Positions 1-6,884 are shown, counted from the stretch's first letter. The stretch: DNA of 12,145 nucleotides from Pseudomonadota bacterium (GCA_023427285.1 JAEZBH010000144.1:1-12145), one strand, 5' to 3'. The notes: a model not told the origin generated them from the sequence alone. Made by a program: numbers and translations.

Positions 1-612
1 AACCTCGGCTGGCCTCTATCGGACTTCATGGAGCAGCACCCCGAGCTGTCGCTGGAGCTGACCCTGAACGACCGGGTGGTGGATATCGTTGAAGAAGGGT
101 TCGACCTTGCCATCCGCATCTCGCGCCGGCTGAAGGACTCCAACCTCATTGCGGTGAAGCTGTCATCAGCCCGTACCGTCACCTGCGCCTCGCCCAAATA
201 TCTGGAACAGTTCGGCGAGCCCAAGCACCCGCGCGAACTGCTGCAACACCACTGCCTGCGCTACTCCAACCTCGGCCCGGCGCAGGAGTGGAGCTTCCGC
301 GATCCCGAAACCGGCGGCCCGATTCAGGTGGCCGTCTCGGGCCGCATCATCGCCAACAACGGCGAGGTGCTGCGCGCCGCCGCCGTGAAGGGCGACGGCA
401 TCATCGCCGGCCCCAGCTTCCTTGCGGCGGAAGATATTCGCCAAGGCCGTCTTGTGCCGATTTTGAAAGACTACGCCGCCCAGCCGTTCGGCATCTACGC
501 CGTCTATCCGCCCAACCGGCATGTGTCGGCCAAGGTGCGGCGTCTGGTCGATTTCCTGAAAGGGCTGTGGGGCGAGAACCCGCCGTGGGAAGAAGCCTGC
601 GACGTCTGCTGA
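1..612 (+). CDS. LysR-family transcriptional regulator, C-terminal part
   Basis: This frame is open from base 1 and ends with TGA at 610-612, so the gene begins left of the window and its N-terminal winged helix-turn-helix is not visible. What remains is a LysR substrate-binding (periplasmic-binding-protein-like) domain. It reads into a typical segment, PELSLELTLNDRVVDIVEEG followed by FDLAIRI, and continues through a second lobe to a usual C-terminal helix (KVRRLVDFLKGLW). LysR proteins of this sub-type bind DNA as tetramers and respond to a small molecule held between the two lobes. The ligand and target genes cannot be read from this fragment. It converges on the thioesterase gene with only nine bases between stop codons. 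The ATG at base 28 is internal to the domain and is not a real start. Family assignment is confident; specific function is unknown. Confidence 0.9.
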   Translation, partial: NLGWPLSDFMEQHPELSLELTLNDRVVDIVEEGFDLAIRISRRLKDSNLIAVKLSSARTVTCASPKYLEQFGEPKHPRELLQHHCLRYSNLGPAQEWSFRDPETGGPIQVAVSGRIIANNGEVLRAAAVKGDGIIAGPSFLAAEDIRQGRLVPILKDYAAQPFGIYAVYPPNRHVSAKVRRLVDFLKGLWGENPPWEEACDVC

Positions 613-621
613 CCGGCGGCG

Positions 622-1036
622 CTACTTCAAGGAAGGCCACTCGTCGTCCCGAAAGCGCGCGACGAAATCCTTCGGCACGCGGGCAACGCGCTGGGCGGCG
701 GCATCCAGCAGCACCCATGTCGTCCTGGCCTTGGCGAGCAGTTCGTTATCCGTTCCGCGCAGGATCTCAACGTAGCGATCAAAACGCGCCCCGCGCATCT
801 CGCCCAGCCACGTGCGGGCCACCAGCACATCACCCGGCAGCGCAGGCGAGATGTAATCAATCTCGTGGCGCTTCGACCCACATCCACCGCACCAGTTCCT
901 CAGGCGTGGCCCGGGCCATCCAGTGCGCCGTGGCGGCTTCCTGCACCCAGCGCAAGTAAACCACGTTGTTCACATGGCCCTGCTCGTCGATATCCTCCGG
1001 CTGCACGGCAAGCGGCACTTCGTAGGTCTGGGCCAT
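622..1036 (-). pseudogene. Acyl-CoA thioesterase (hotdog, 4HBT/YbgC type), frameshifted
   Basis: Read from ATG at 1036, behind a purine-rich site (AGGGGGAAG), the product starts MAQTYEVPLAVQPEDIDEQG and continues HVNNVVYLRWVQEA. This is the hotdog thioesterase signature, with Asp17 as the expected catalytic residue. The frame then hits TGA at 857-859 after 59 codons. The rest of the family sequence (RHEIDYISPALPGDVLVA..., ending RFRDDEWPSLK and TAG at 622) is intact in the next frame, entered at the CGC codon at 870-868. Removing one base at about 871-876 would restore a 137-residue protein, the normal length for these enzymes, which hydrolyse acyl-CoA thioesters in the cytoplasm. So this is either a recent pseudogene or a one-base sequencing error. 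It lies 66 bases downstream of the oligopeptidase B gene on the same strand and may share its transcript. Confidence 0.82.
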
Positions 1037-1056
1037 GGCTTCCCCCTGTCTGGCAA

Positions 1057-1090
1057 AGCGCCACCCCGCGGGAAGTGTCGGGGCGGCGCT
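1057..1090 (-). terminator. GC-rich hairpin between the oligopeptidase B and thioesterase genes
   Basis: AGCGCC (1057-1062) pairs with GGCGCT (1085-1090) and CCCCG (1064-1068) with CGGGG (1079-1083), with one mismatch and a 10-base loop. It sits 12 bases after the oligopeptidase stop codon. Only three T follow it on the minus strand, so it may be a weak terminator or an mRNA 3'-end stabiliser rather than a strong stop. Confidence 0.4.
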
Positions 1091-1102
1091 TAACGTCAGA
1101 AG

Positions 1103-3277
1103 TTACTTCGTCTCTGCCATGTCAAACGCCTTCAGGATGAAGACGTATTCCTCCGCCACTTCGTAAAGGCTGGCAAAGCGGCCTGACTTGCCGCCGTGGC
1201 CTGCGCCCATGTTGGTCTTGAGCAGCAAGAGGTTGTCGTCGGTCTTCACGTTGCGCAGTTTTGCCGCCCACTTGGCCGGTTCCCAGTAGGTGACGCGCGG
1301 ATCGTTCAGCCCGCCGGTGATGAGCAGCGGCGGATAGGCCTTGGCCTCGATGTTGTCGTAGGGGCTGTAGGCGCGAATGGTCTCGAACGCGGCCTTGTCC
1401 ACAATCGGGTTGCCCCACTCCGGCCATTCCATCGGCGTCAGCGGCAGGCTCTCGTCCTGCATGGTGTTGAGCACGTCAACAAACGGCACGTGCGCCACAA
1501 CCGCCCGCCACAGCTCCGGGTTCATGTTGGCAACGGCGCCCATCAACTCGCCGCCTGCCGAGCCGCCGGAGATGGAGATATTCCCCTCTGACGCGAAACC
1601 TTGCTTGATCAGGCCCTTGGCGGCATCCACGAAGTCGTTGAACGTGTTCTGGCGCTTCTCCAGCTTGCCGTCGAGATACCACTGGTAGCCCATGTCGTCG
1701 CCGCCGCGAATGTGGGCGATGGCGTAGGCAAAGCCCCGGTTGAGCAGCGACAGCCGGGAGGCCGAGAATCCCGGCGGAATGGCATGACCGTAAGCACCGT
1801 AGGCGTAGAGATGCACCGGCTGGCTGCCGTCGCGCTTGAAGCCCTTCTTGTACACAACCGAGACCGGGATCTGCACGCCGTCGCGCCCTTCGGCCATGAA
1901 GCGCACGGTCTCGTACTGGCTGGCGTCATAGCCGCTCGGGATTTCCTTCACCTTGCGGGTGACGAGCTGGCGCTTCTCCAGATCATAATCGAACACGGTG
2001 TCGGGCGTGACCATCGACTCATAGGCAAGACGCAGCGCCGCCAGTTCGTATTCGCGGTTCTCGTCCAGCTCGACCGTGTAAGCCGCTTCGGGCAGCGCCA
2101 CATAATGCTCGCGGCCCGCGTAATCGCGCACGCGGATCTGATCGAGGCCGTTCAGCCGCTCCTCAATGACCAGCGCGTTTTTGAACGAGGTCAGGTCGCG
2201 GATATAGTGTTGATCAGAGCCCGGTATGAGCTCCTGCCATTCGCCCGGATTATCGAGGCTGGCAGTGACCACACGGAAGTTGGTGTGGGTGTCGTTGGTG
2301 CGGATGTAGAGCGTGCCCTCGCGCTCATCGACGTGATACTCCCGCCCGGTCTTGCGGGGCGAGACCATCACCGGCTTGGCCAGCGGCTCGGCAAGCGGTA
2401 CCAGATGCACCTCTGAGGTCACGTGATCCGCCGTGGTGATGGTGAGGAAGCGCTTGCTCTGGGTCTCGTCGATGCCGACGAAGAAGCCGCCGTCGGCCTC
2501 CTCGAAGATCACGGCGTCCTGCGCCACGTCACCGCCCAGACGGTGATACTTCACCACGTAGGGCCGCCAGTTCTCGTTCACTAGCGTGTAGAAGAAGCCC
2601 TTCGAGTCCGCGCTCCACACAATCTCGCCGATGGTGCCGGGAATCTCGAAATCGAGATCGGCCTTCGCGTCCAGATCCTTCACTTTGAGCGTGAAGCGCT
2701 CCGAGCCGTTGGTGTCGGCGGAGTAAGCCAGAAGCTTGCCGTCCGGGCTGGCCTCGATCGCGCCCAGCCGGAAATACTCCAGCCCCTCGGCAAGCGCCGG
2801 CTCGCTCAGCAGCAGCTCGGCCTCGCCTCCAGAAACCGCCCTCCGGTACCAGTCGCGGTACTGCGCGCCCGGCTGGTACTGCCACCAGTATTCCCATGCT
2901 CCCTCGCGGGCAGGAACGCTGTAGTCGTCTTCCTTCAGGCGGCCCTTCAGCTCTTCGTACACCGTCTCAATGAGCGGCTTGTACGGGCCCATCTGCGCCT
3001 CGAAATAGGCGTTCTCGGCCTTCAGGTAGTCCAGCACCTCCGCATCCTCAACGTCCGGGTAGTTCGGGTCCTTCAGCCAGTGCCACGGGTCCTCAACGGT
3101 GTAGCCGTGGCGGGTGTAGCTGTATGGCTTCTGCTTTGCCACGGGCGGCTGGGGCTGCATCTGGGCGGTCTGCGGTGCGGTCGTCATGCGTCCGGTCCTC
3201 TCCTGCGGGGATTGAGACATCTGGGCGCAACCCGTGCCAAGCGCAAGCACCGCCCCCAGGCTTAACCACCTGATCAT
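1103..3277 (-). CDS. ptrB: Oligopeptidase B (S9A prolyl oligopeptidase family), exported
   Basis: A serine peptidase that cuts short peptides after Arg or Lys. The 724-residue product has an N-terminal hydrophobic export signal, a seven-bladed propeller region, and a C-terminal alpha/beta hydrolase domain. The triad is visible: Ser573 in GGSAGG, Asp659 in GGLNDPRVTYWEPAKW, His694 in MGAGHGGKSGR. The spacings (86 and 35 residues) are close to those I recall for E. coli oligopeptidase B (85 and 35). I chose ATG 3277 because it gives the signal MIRWLSLGAVLALGTGCAQ behind GGGGTG. The lipobox-like LGTGC is non-canonical (Gly at -3), so lipidation is uncertain. ATG 3187, behind GAGGA, would give a 694-residue cytosolic form. 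The open frame continues to 3871, but that extension overlaps the divergent aminopeptidase and is not real. The enzyme aligns well around the active site, but one P1-pocket acidic residue appears to be Pro (see findings). Confidence 0.9.
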   Translation of the reverse strand: MIRWLSLGAVLALGTGCAQMSQSPQERTGRMTTAPQTAQMQPQPPVAKQKPYSYTRHGYTVEDPWHWLKDPNYPDVEDAEVLDYLKAENAYFEAQMGPYKPLIETVYEELKGRLKEDDYSVPAREGAWEYWWQYQPGAQYRDWYRRAVSGGEAELLLSEPALAEGLEYFRLGAIEASPDGKLLAYSADTNGSERFTLKVKDLDAKADLDFEIPGTIGEIVWSADSKGFFYTLVNENWRPYVVKYHRLGGDVAQDAVIFEEADGGFFVGIDETQSKRFLTITTADHVTSEVHLVPLAEPLAKPVMVSPRKTGREYHVDEREGTLYIRTNDTHTNFRVVTASLDNPGEWQELIPGSDQHYIRDLTSFKNALVIEERLNGLDQIRVRDYAGREHYVALPEAAYTVELDENREYELAALRLAYESMVTPDTVFDYDLEKRQLVTRKVKEIPSGYDASQYETVRFMAEGRDGVQIPVSVVYKKGFKRDGSQPVHLYAYGAYGHAIPPGFSASRLSLLNRGFAYAIAHIRGGDDMGYQWYLDGKLEKRQNTFNDFVDAAKGLIKQGFASEGNISISGGSAGGELMGAVANMNPELWRAVVAHVPFVDVLNTMQDESLPLTPMEWPEWGNPIVDKAAFETIRAYSPYDNIEAKAYPPLLITGGLNDPRVTYWEPAKWAAKLRNVKTDDNLLLLKTNMGAGHGGKSGRFASLYEVAEEYVFILKAFDMAETK

Positions 3278-3391
3278 GTGAATCACCCCCCATGGCATCT
3301 CAGCTTTGTGCGTGATGCTACACCCTGGTGTCCCTTGTCGGAAGGTAGGCGGGAGTCCTATGTAAAATTTATGATCATGAAGGATTTCATC
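3278..3391. promoter_or_regulatory. Divergent promoter region between the two peptidase genes
   Basis: The 114 bases between the oligopeptidase B and aminopeptidase P starts must hold both promoters. For the plus strand, TTGTCG (3335-3340) and TATGTA (3359-3364) are separated by 18 bases and would start RNA at about 3371. AAGGA lies seven bases before the chosen ATG at 3392. A short dyad, ACACC-CT-GGTGT (3320-3331), looks operator-like, and two GANTC sites (3280-3284 and 3353-3357) fall in the spacer. No convincing minus-strand hexamers were found. All promoter calls here are by eye. Confidence 0.35.
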
Positions 3392-5176
3392 ATGCCGATT
3401 GCAGCAGAACGACTGGCCGCGCTGCGCGCCGAACTGGCGCAGCGGGGGCTGGATGGCTTCGTTGTCCCCCTCACCGACGAGCACATGAGCGAATATGTTG
3501 GCGAATATGCCAAGCGCCTGCACTGGCTGACCGGCTTCAGCGGCTCGGCGGGCGGCGCGGTGGTGATGTCGGACAGCGCCGCCGTGTTCACCGATGGACG
3601 CTACACCCTTCAGGTGCGCGACCAGGTGGACGGCAGCCTCTACGAATATCAGAGCGTGCCCGAGACCTCCCCCACCCAGTGGCTGGGCGAGAGGGCACAA
3701 AGCGGCCAGAAGATCGGCTTTGATCCGTGGTATCACACCCGTGCGTGGGTGGAGGCGACCCGCCGGGCGCTGGCCGCGCGCGGTGCGGAACTGGTGGCGG
3801 TTGAGACCAACCCCATCGACGCCATATGGGCCGATCAGCCCCGCCCGCCGCTGGACCCGATCCAGCCGCACGAGGCCGAATATGCCGGTGCAAGCCTTGC
3901 CGACAAGCTGACGTCAACCGCCGCTGCCGTCTCCCGCGCCGGGGCGGACGCCGCTGTCATCGCCGCGCTCGATTCCGTGGCGTGGTTCCTCAACATTCGC
4001 GGCACGGACGTGGCCTGCACGCCGGTTGCCCGCGCCTTTGCCCTCAGCTTTGCCGATGGCAGCGCCGAGCTGCTTACGGAAATCGAGAAGGTAACGCCCG
4101 CCGCCCGCGCAGCACTGGGCGACAGCGTTGCCATTCATCCGCGCGATGCCTTTGCCACCCGCTTGGCCGAGCTGGGCGCAAGCAACGCCCGCGTGCTGGT
4201 GGACCCGGAGACCACCGTGTTCGCCGTGTTCGAACAGCTTGAGAAATCGGGCGCGCAGATCGTGGAAGGGCGCGATCCCTGCATCCTGCCCAAGGCGCGC
4301 AAGAACCCGGTCGAGATCAGCGGCACCCGCGCCGCCCACGTGCGCGACGGCGCGGCCCTCAGCCGCTTCCTGCACTGGCTCTCTGTCGAGGCTCCGAAGG
4401 GCACCGTCACCGAACTGGACGCCGATGCCCGCCTGCTGGCCTTCCGGCAGGAAGCCAACCTGTTCCGCGATGTCAGCTTCCCCGCCATCACCGGCGCGGG
4501 CGCAAACGGCGCGATCGTTCACTACCGCTCCACCCCCGAGACCAACCGTCCGCTGAAAATGGGCGAGCTGTTCCTGATCGATTCAGGCGGCCAGTATCTC
4601 GACGGCACCACCGACGTCACCCGGACCGTGGCGGTGGGCAAGGCGGGCGCAGAGGAGCGCGACCGCTTCACCCGCGTGCTGAAGGGGCACATCGCGCTCG
4701 CCACCGCCCGCTTCCCCGCAGGCACCAATGGCCGCCAGCTCGACTCGCTCGCCCGACTGCCGCTGTGGATGGCTGGCCTCGACTACGATCACGGCACCGG
4801 GCATGGCGTTGGCAGCTACCTGTCGGTCCACGAAGGGCCGCAGCGCATCGCCAAGGCCTCCTCCGACATCGCGCTGGAGCCGGGCATGATCTGCTCCAAC
4901 GAGCCGGGCTACTACAAGACCGGGGCCTACGGCATCCGCATCGAAAACCTCGTTCTGGTGCAGCCCGACCCGCGCGAGGGCGACGAGCGCACCATGCTCG
5001 GCTTCGAGACGCTGACGCTCGCTCCCATTGACCTCGCCCTCGTCGAACCCGCCCTGCTGACGGGAGAGGAGAAAGACTGGCTCAACGCCTACCACCGCCG
5101 CGTTGCCGAAACGCTGGCTCCGCTGGTGCCGGACGACACCCGCGCCTGGCTGGCTGAGGCCACCCGGGCGCTGTGA
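3392..5176 (+). CDS. pepP: Xaa-Pro aminopeptidase (aminopeptidase P, M24B), long three-domain form
   Basis: A cytosolic dinuclear-metal peptidase that removes the N-terminal residue when proline is second. The 594-residue product has two creatinase-like N-terminal domains (about 1-310), the pita-bread catalytic domain (about 315-525) and a short M24 C-terminal domain (EKDWLNAYHRR..., to the end). All five metal ligands are present: Asp397 (LIDSGGQY), Asp408 (TTDVTRT), His471 (GTGHGVG), Glu504 (CSNEPGYY) and Glu518 (RIENLV). His467 and His480 are the usual second-shell histidines. Ligand spacing matches the long eukaryote-like form. ATG 3392 was chosen for the AAGGA seven bases upstream and for MPIAAERLAALR, which fits the family start. 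In-frame ATGs at 3371 and 3377 are possible, but their longer N-terminus looks unrelated to the family. It is divergent from oligopeptidase B, so two peptide-degrading enzymes share one control region. The symbol follows family usage. Confidence 0.93.
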   Translation: MPIAAERLAALRAELAQRGLDGFVVPLTDEHMSEYVGEYAKRLHWLTGFSGSAGGAVVMSDSAAVFTDGRYTLQVRDQVDGSLYEYQSVPETSPTQWLGERAQSGQKIGFDPWYHTRAWVEATRRALAARGAELVAVETNPIDAIWADQPRPPLDPIQPHEAEYAGASLADKLTSTAAAVSRAGADAAVIAALDSVAWFLNIRGTDVACTPVARAFALSFADGSAELLTEIEKVTPAARAALGDSVAIHPRDAFATRLAELGASNARVLVDPETTVFAVFEQLEKSGAQIVEGRDPCILPKARKNPVEISGTRAAHVRDGAALSRFLHWLSVEAPKGTVTELDADARLLAFRQEANLFRDVSFPAITGAGANGAIVHYRSTPETNRPLKMGELFLIDSGGQYLDGTTDVTRTVAVGKAGAEERDRFTRVLKGHIALATARFPAGTNGRQLDSLARLPLWMAGLDYDHGTGHGVGSYLSVHEGPQRIAKASSDIALEPGMICSNEPGYYKTGAYGIRIENLVLVQPDPREGDERTMLGFETLTLAPIDLALVEPALLTGEEKDWLNAYHRRVAETLAPLVPDDTRAWLAEATRAL

Positions 5177-5197
5177 GTTGGTTTAGCTAGGGGTTTT

Positions 5198-5218
5198 GCA
5201 GGGGACTCTGTCTCCTGC
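5198..5218. other. Stem-loop just after the pepP stop
   Basis: GCAGGGGA (5198-5205) pairs with TCTCCTGC (5211-5218) around a five-base loop; one pair is G-U. No T run follows. It is the first of three hairpins in about 115 bases after pepP and may protect the mRNA 3' end or be processed from the read-through transcript. Confidence 0.45.
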
Positions 5219-5232
5219 ACCCCATTCTTTTC

Positions 5233-5274
5233 AAAGGGCCGTGTCCTTGCAGAGAGGGCACAGCCCTTTTCTTT
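5233..5274 (+). terminator. Intrinsic terminator of pepP
   Basis: AAAGGGC (5233-5239) pairs with GCCCTTT (5263-5269). The stem continues after a C-A mismatch through GTGTCC and GGGCAC, and TTTTCTTT follows. The stem plus T-rich tail make this the most convincing stop for the plus-strand pepP transcript. Confidence 0.75.
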
Positions 5275-5289
5275 GTCGGCTGACGCCGG

Positions 5290-5312
5290 AGGGGCCGAAC
5301 AATGCCCCTTTT
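5290..5312 (+). terminator. Second terminator-like hairpin after pepP
   Basis: AGGGGC (5290-5295) and GCCCCT (5304-5309) form a six-pair stem with an eight-base loop, and TTT follows on the plus strand. On the minus strand the same hairpin lies 37 bases after the membrane mini-protein stop but has no T run there. It could be a backup stop for pepP or a 3'-end structure for the minus-strand transcript. Confidence 0.45.
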
Positions 5313-5345
5313 GAGACATCGCCCGGCCATTCCCCCGCTGACAGA

Positions 5346-5447
5346 TCAGTCCCGGTGACGCCGATCAATCGCCAACCCAAGCCGGATTGCCGATATCAAC
5401 AGCGCCAACAGCGATATAATCACTGTCAGCAGCTCTGCTGTCGACAA
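5346..5447 (-). CDS. Single-helix membrane mini-protein (33 aa), TTG start
   Basis: I do not recognise this gene from a named family. From TTG at 5447 the frame runs 33 codons to TGA at 5346-5348. The start is set by a near-perfect ribosome binding site, GAAAGGAG, five bases upstream (5453-5460). The peptide begins MSTAELLTVIISLLALL, continues ISAIRLGLAI and ends in a charged tail, DRRHRD. That is one uninterrupted hydrophobic helix (about residues 5-27) with one internal Arg22 and a basic end, so it should sit in the inner membrane with the tail in the cytoplasm. In size and pattern it resembles holin-like type I toxins and other membrane mini-proteins, but this is pattern resemblance only. 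It lies alone between pepP and the peroxidase gene, in DNA less GC-rich than its neighbours. Its presumed 5' leader contains a GTCGGC-CGTT-GCCGAC hairpin at 5490-5505. A chance ORF cannot be excluded. Confidence 0.5.
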   Translation of the reverse strand: MSTAELLTVIISLLALLISAIRLGLAIDRRHRD

Positions 5448-5919
5448 GAGTGCTCCTTTCTAACCCGCTGATTTCCACAGATCGCGGATGTCGGCCGTTG
5501 CCGACGGGTTTCTCCATCGGAGCTATCAACAGCCGAGCGGGCAAGATCATGAAAACAAGCGGCGGCACTCCTTGCAACAGCCTCATGGTCGTAACTTATT
5601 ATAATTAAAAGAAATTAATCGATGACCCGCACAGAAACCAACAGGCGCTCTGGGGTATTCGACCATCACCATGTTGCGCCGCCAGCCTCGTTGGCTGTAT
5701 GTTTCGTCTCGGCTCTAATGTCGAACAAAGTGCCTTTCTAAACAGACCCTGCGGGCGGCTATCCTGCGGGGTCTGTTTGTATGGAAAGCCTGCCTCCCTG
5801 TGCGAACCCATGAACGAACGGAGGAGCGCAAGGGAGCATAGCCCCCTCGGCCAGCCCCTTTCGCCCCGCCGCTGCGCCCTATACTCTGCCGGTCCAAACA
5901 CACCGGAAGGGATGAAGGG
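5448..5919. other. Non-coding spacer before the peroxidase gene
   Basis: No convincing protein gene was found on either strand here. It contains a perfect 6-bp hairpin with a CGTT loop (5490-5505), an AT-rich island (about 5591-5620) with the palindrome ATTATAAT (5598-5605) that offers a TATAAT box to both strands, a small CAGCC/GGCTG hairpin near 5690, and the 16-bp stem-loop at 5740-5778. Upstream of the peroxidase start is TATACT (5880-5885), a plausible -10 box without a recognisable -35, and GGAAGG (5905-5910), its ribosome binding site. Confidence 0.5.
5740..5778. other. Long perfect stem-loop (10 bp plus 6 bp)
   Basis: AAACAGACCC (5740-5749) is exactly complementary to GGGTCTGTTT (5769-5778). 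The inner bases 5750-5755 and 5763-5768 add six pairs, two of them G-U, around a seven-base loop. The outer TTT on either strand makes it terminator-like in both directions. No gene on either side is an obvious owner, so it may end a small RNA. Confidence 0.6.
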
Positions 5920-6507
5920 ATGTTCAGGAAGATCGCCACCGTTGCGACCGCGCTGCTGACGGGCGGCTTTGCCTACAGCTATGCCGTGCATGCAGAACCC
6001 AAGACCGCGCCGGACGGGCGCACAGCACACGACTTCACCCTGACGGCCATTGACGGCGAGCCGATGCCGCTGGCCCAGTTCAAGGGCAAGGTCATGCTGG
6101 TGGTGAACACCGCCTCCAAATGCGGGTTCACGCCCCAGTACGAGGGCCTCCAGACGCTCCAGACCAGGTACGCGGCGCAAGGGTTCACCGTGATCGGCGT
6201 GCCCTCGGGCGATTTCAACGATCAGGAGTTCAAATCAAACAAGGAGGTGGAGGAATTCTGCGAGACCACCTTCGGCATTCGCTTTCCGCTGGCCGAGAAA
6301 GCCCGCGTGAAGGGGGACGAGGCTATCCCCCTGTTCCGGTGGGCGCGAGAGACGCTGGGCCCCGGCTCGGAGCCCAAGTGGAACTTTCACAAGTACCTGA
6401 TCGGGCGCGACGGCCGCCTGATCGGCTATTTCGGCACCCGGGTATCGCCTGATTCGCCCGAAGTGACCTCGGCAATCGAATCAGCGCTCGCAACTCCTGC
6501 ATCCTGA
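5920..6507 (+). CDS. Glutathione peroxidase-family protein, periplasmic
   Basis: A thiol peroxidase that reduces hydrogen peroxide or lipid hydroperoxides. The 195-residue product starts with a signal peptide (residues 1-25, ending VHA before EPK), so it should act in the periplasm. The thioredoxin-fold core carries the peroxidatic Cys68 in NTASKCGFTPQY and the active-site Trp154 in KWNFHKYL. The usual second motif FPCNQF is PSGDF here (Asp98). The usual catalytic Gln and the resolving Cys of thioredoxin-dependent forms are therefore absent. I recall PS-N-DF variants in bacterial homologues, so this is probably a sub-family trait rather than damage. The reductant is unknown. The start is supported by GGAAGG nine bases upstream; ATG at 5912 is out of frame. 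Its last 82 bases overlap a small gene on the other strand. Confidence 0.9.
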   Translation: MFRKIATVATALLTGGFAYSYAVHAEPKTAPDGRTAHDFTLTAIDGEPMPLAQFKGKVMLVVNTASKCGFTPQYEGLQTLQTRYAAQGFTVIGVPSGDFNDQEFKSNKEVEEFCETTFGIRFPLAEKARVKGDEAIPLFRWARETLGPGSEPKWNFHKYLIGRDGRLIGYFGTRVSPDSPEVTSAIESALATPAS

Positions 6508-6617
6508 CTAGCATTATTGCGCGAGCGTACGAACTCTTTGCGTCGGCGGAGGTTCGCCCGAAGGGCCTCCGCCAGCCTCTTTTGCTTCTCAGATGCCTGT
6601 TTTGAATCGTTCGACAT
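6426..6617 (-). CDS. Small basic helical protein, conserved-type hypothetical (63 aa)
   Basis: From ATG 6617, with GAGGA five bases upstream, the frame gives 63 residues to TAG at 6426. The N-terminal half (MSNDSKQASEKQKRLAEALR, then ANLRRRK) is a basic helix. It resembles tiny alphaproteobacterial proteins with an RLAEALRxNLxRRK core, which I recall as conserved but of unknown function. The second half is low in motif and overlaps the peroxidase 3' end tail to tail, so it may simply be what the opposite strand allows. No enzyme or membrane feature is visible; RNA or DNA binding would fit the charge but is only a guess. The leader holds TTGTCA (6647-6652, read on minus), which shares bases with the tRNA promoter on the other strand. 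Confidence 0.6.
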   Translation of the reverse strand: MSNDSKQASEKQKRLAEALRANLRRRKEFVRSRNNASQDAGVASADSIAEVTSGESGDTRVPK

Positions 6618-6646
6618 AAATTTCCTCGTTTAACGCTCACCTTTTC

Positions 6647-6675
6647 TTGACAAGCCGCGGCGCTAACGGCAATAG
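6647..6675 (+). promoter_or_regulatory. Probable tRNA-Thr promoter
   Basis: A perfect TTGACA (6647-6652) is followed after 17 bases by CAATAG (6670-6675). RNA would start near 6682 and leave a 5' leader of about 47 bases for RNase P to remove. The -35 lies in CTTGACAAG, a near palindrome that gives TTGTCA on the other strand for the 63-residue protein gene. Confidence 0.45.
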
Positions 6676-6728
6676 ACCGCCCACCCGAGACGTTCGGGAC
6701 GCGAGATTCTCTCGCTTCCAGATAGCGG

Positions 6729-6803
<75 letters not shown>

Positions 6804-6884
6804 TCTGCCCCCAATTTCCCGCTTTCCACCAAAATTCGACAGATGGCCCCGGCGCGCGCTTCGGCTTATTCCGCCATTGCGCCC

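Noticed and set aside
1601..2416. A 271-codon plus-strand frame inside oligopeptidase B
   Set aside because: It is antisense to the conserved catalytic and propeller sequence and follows its codon pattern, with no domain of its own.
3278..3871. N-terminal extension of oligopeptidase B up to 3871
   Set aside because: It is antisense to the start of pepP and has no family resemblance; good starts with ribosome sites exist at 3277 and 3187.
5605..5618. TTAA-N6-TTAA as a CtrA binding site
   Set aside because: The CtrA full site needs a seven-base spacer and usually TTAAC; this one has six and lies in a simple AT-rich run.
5605..6180. A 191-codon minus-strand frame across the peroxidase start
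   Set aside because: It is the shadow of the peroxidase gene extended through the spacer; it has no domain and includes the 16-bp hairpin.
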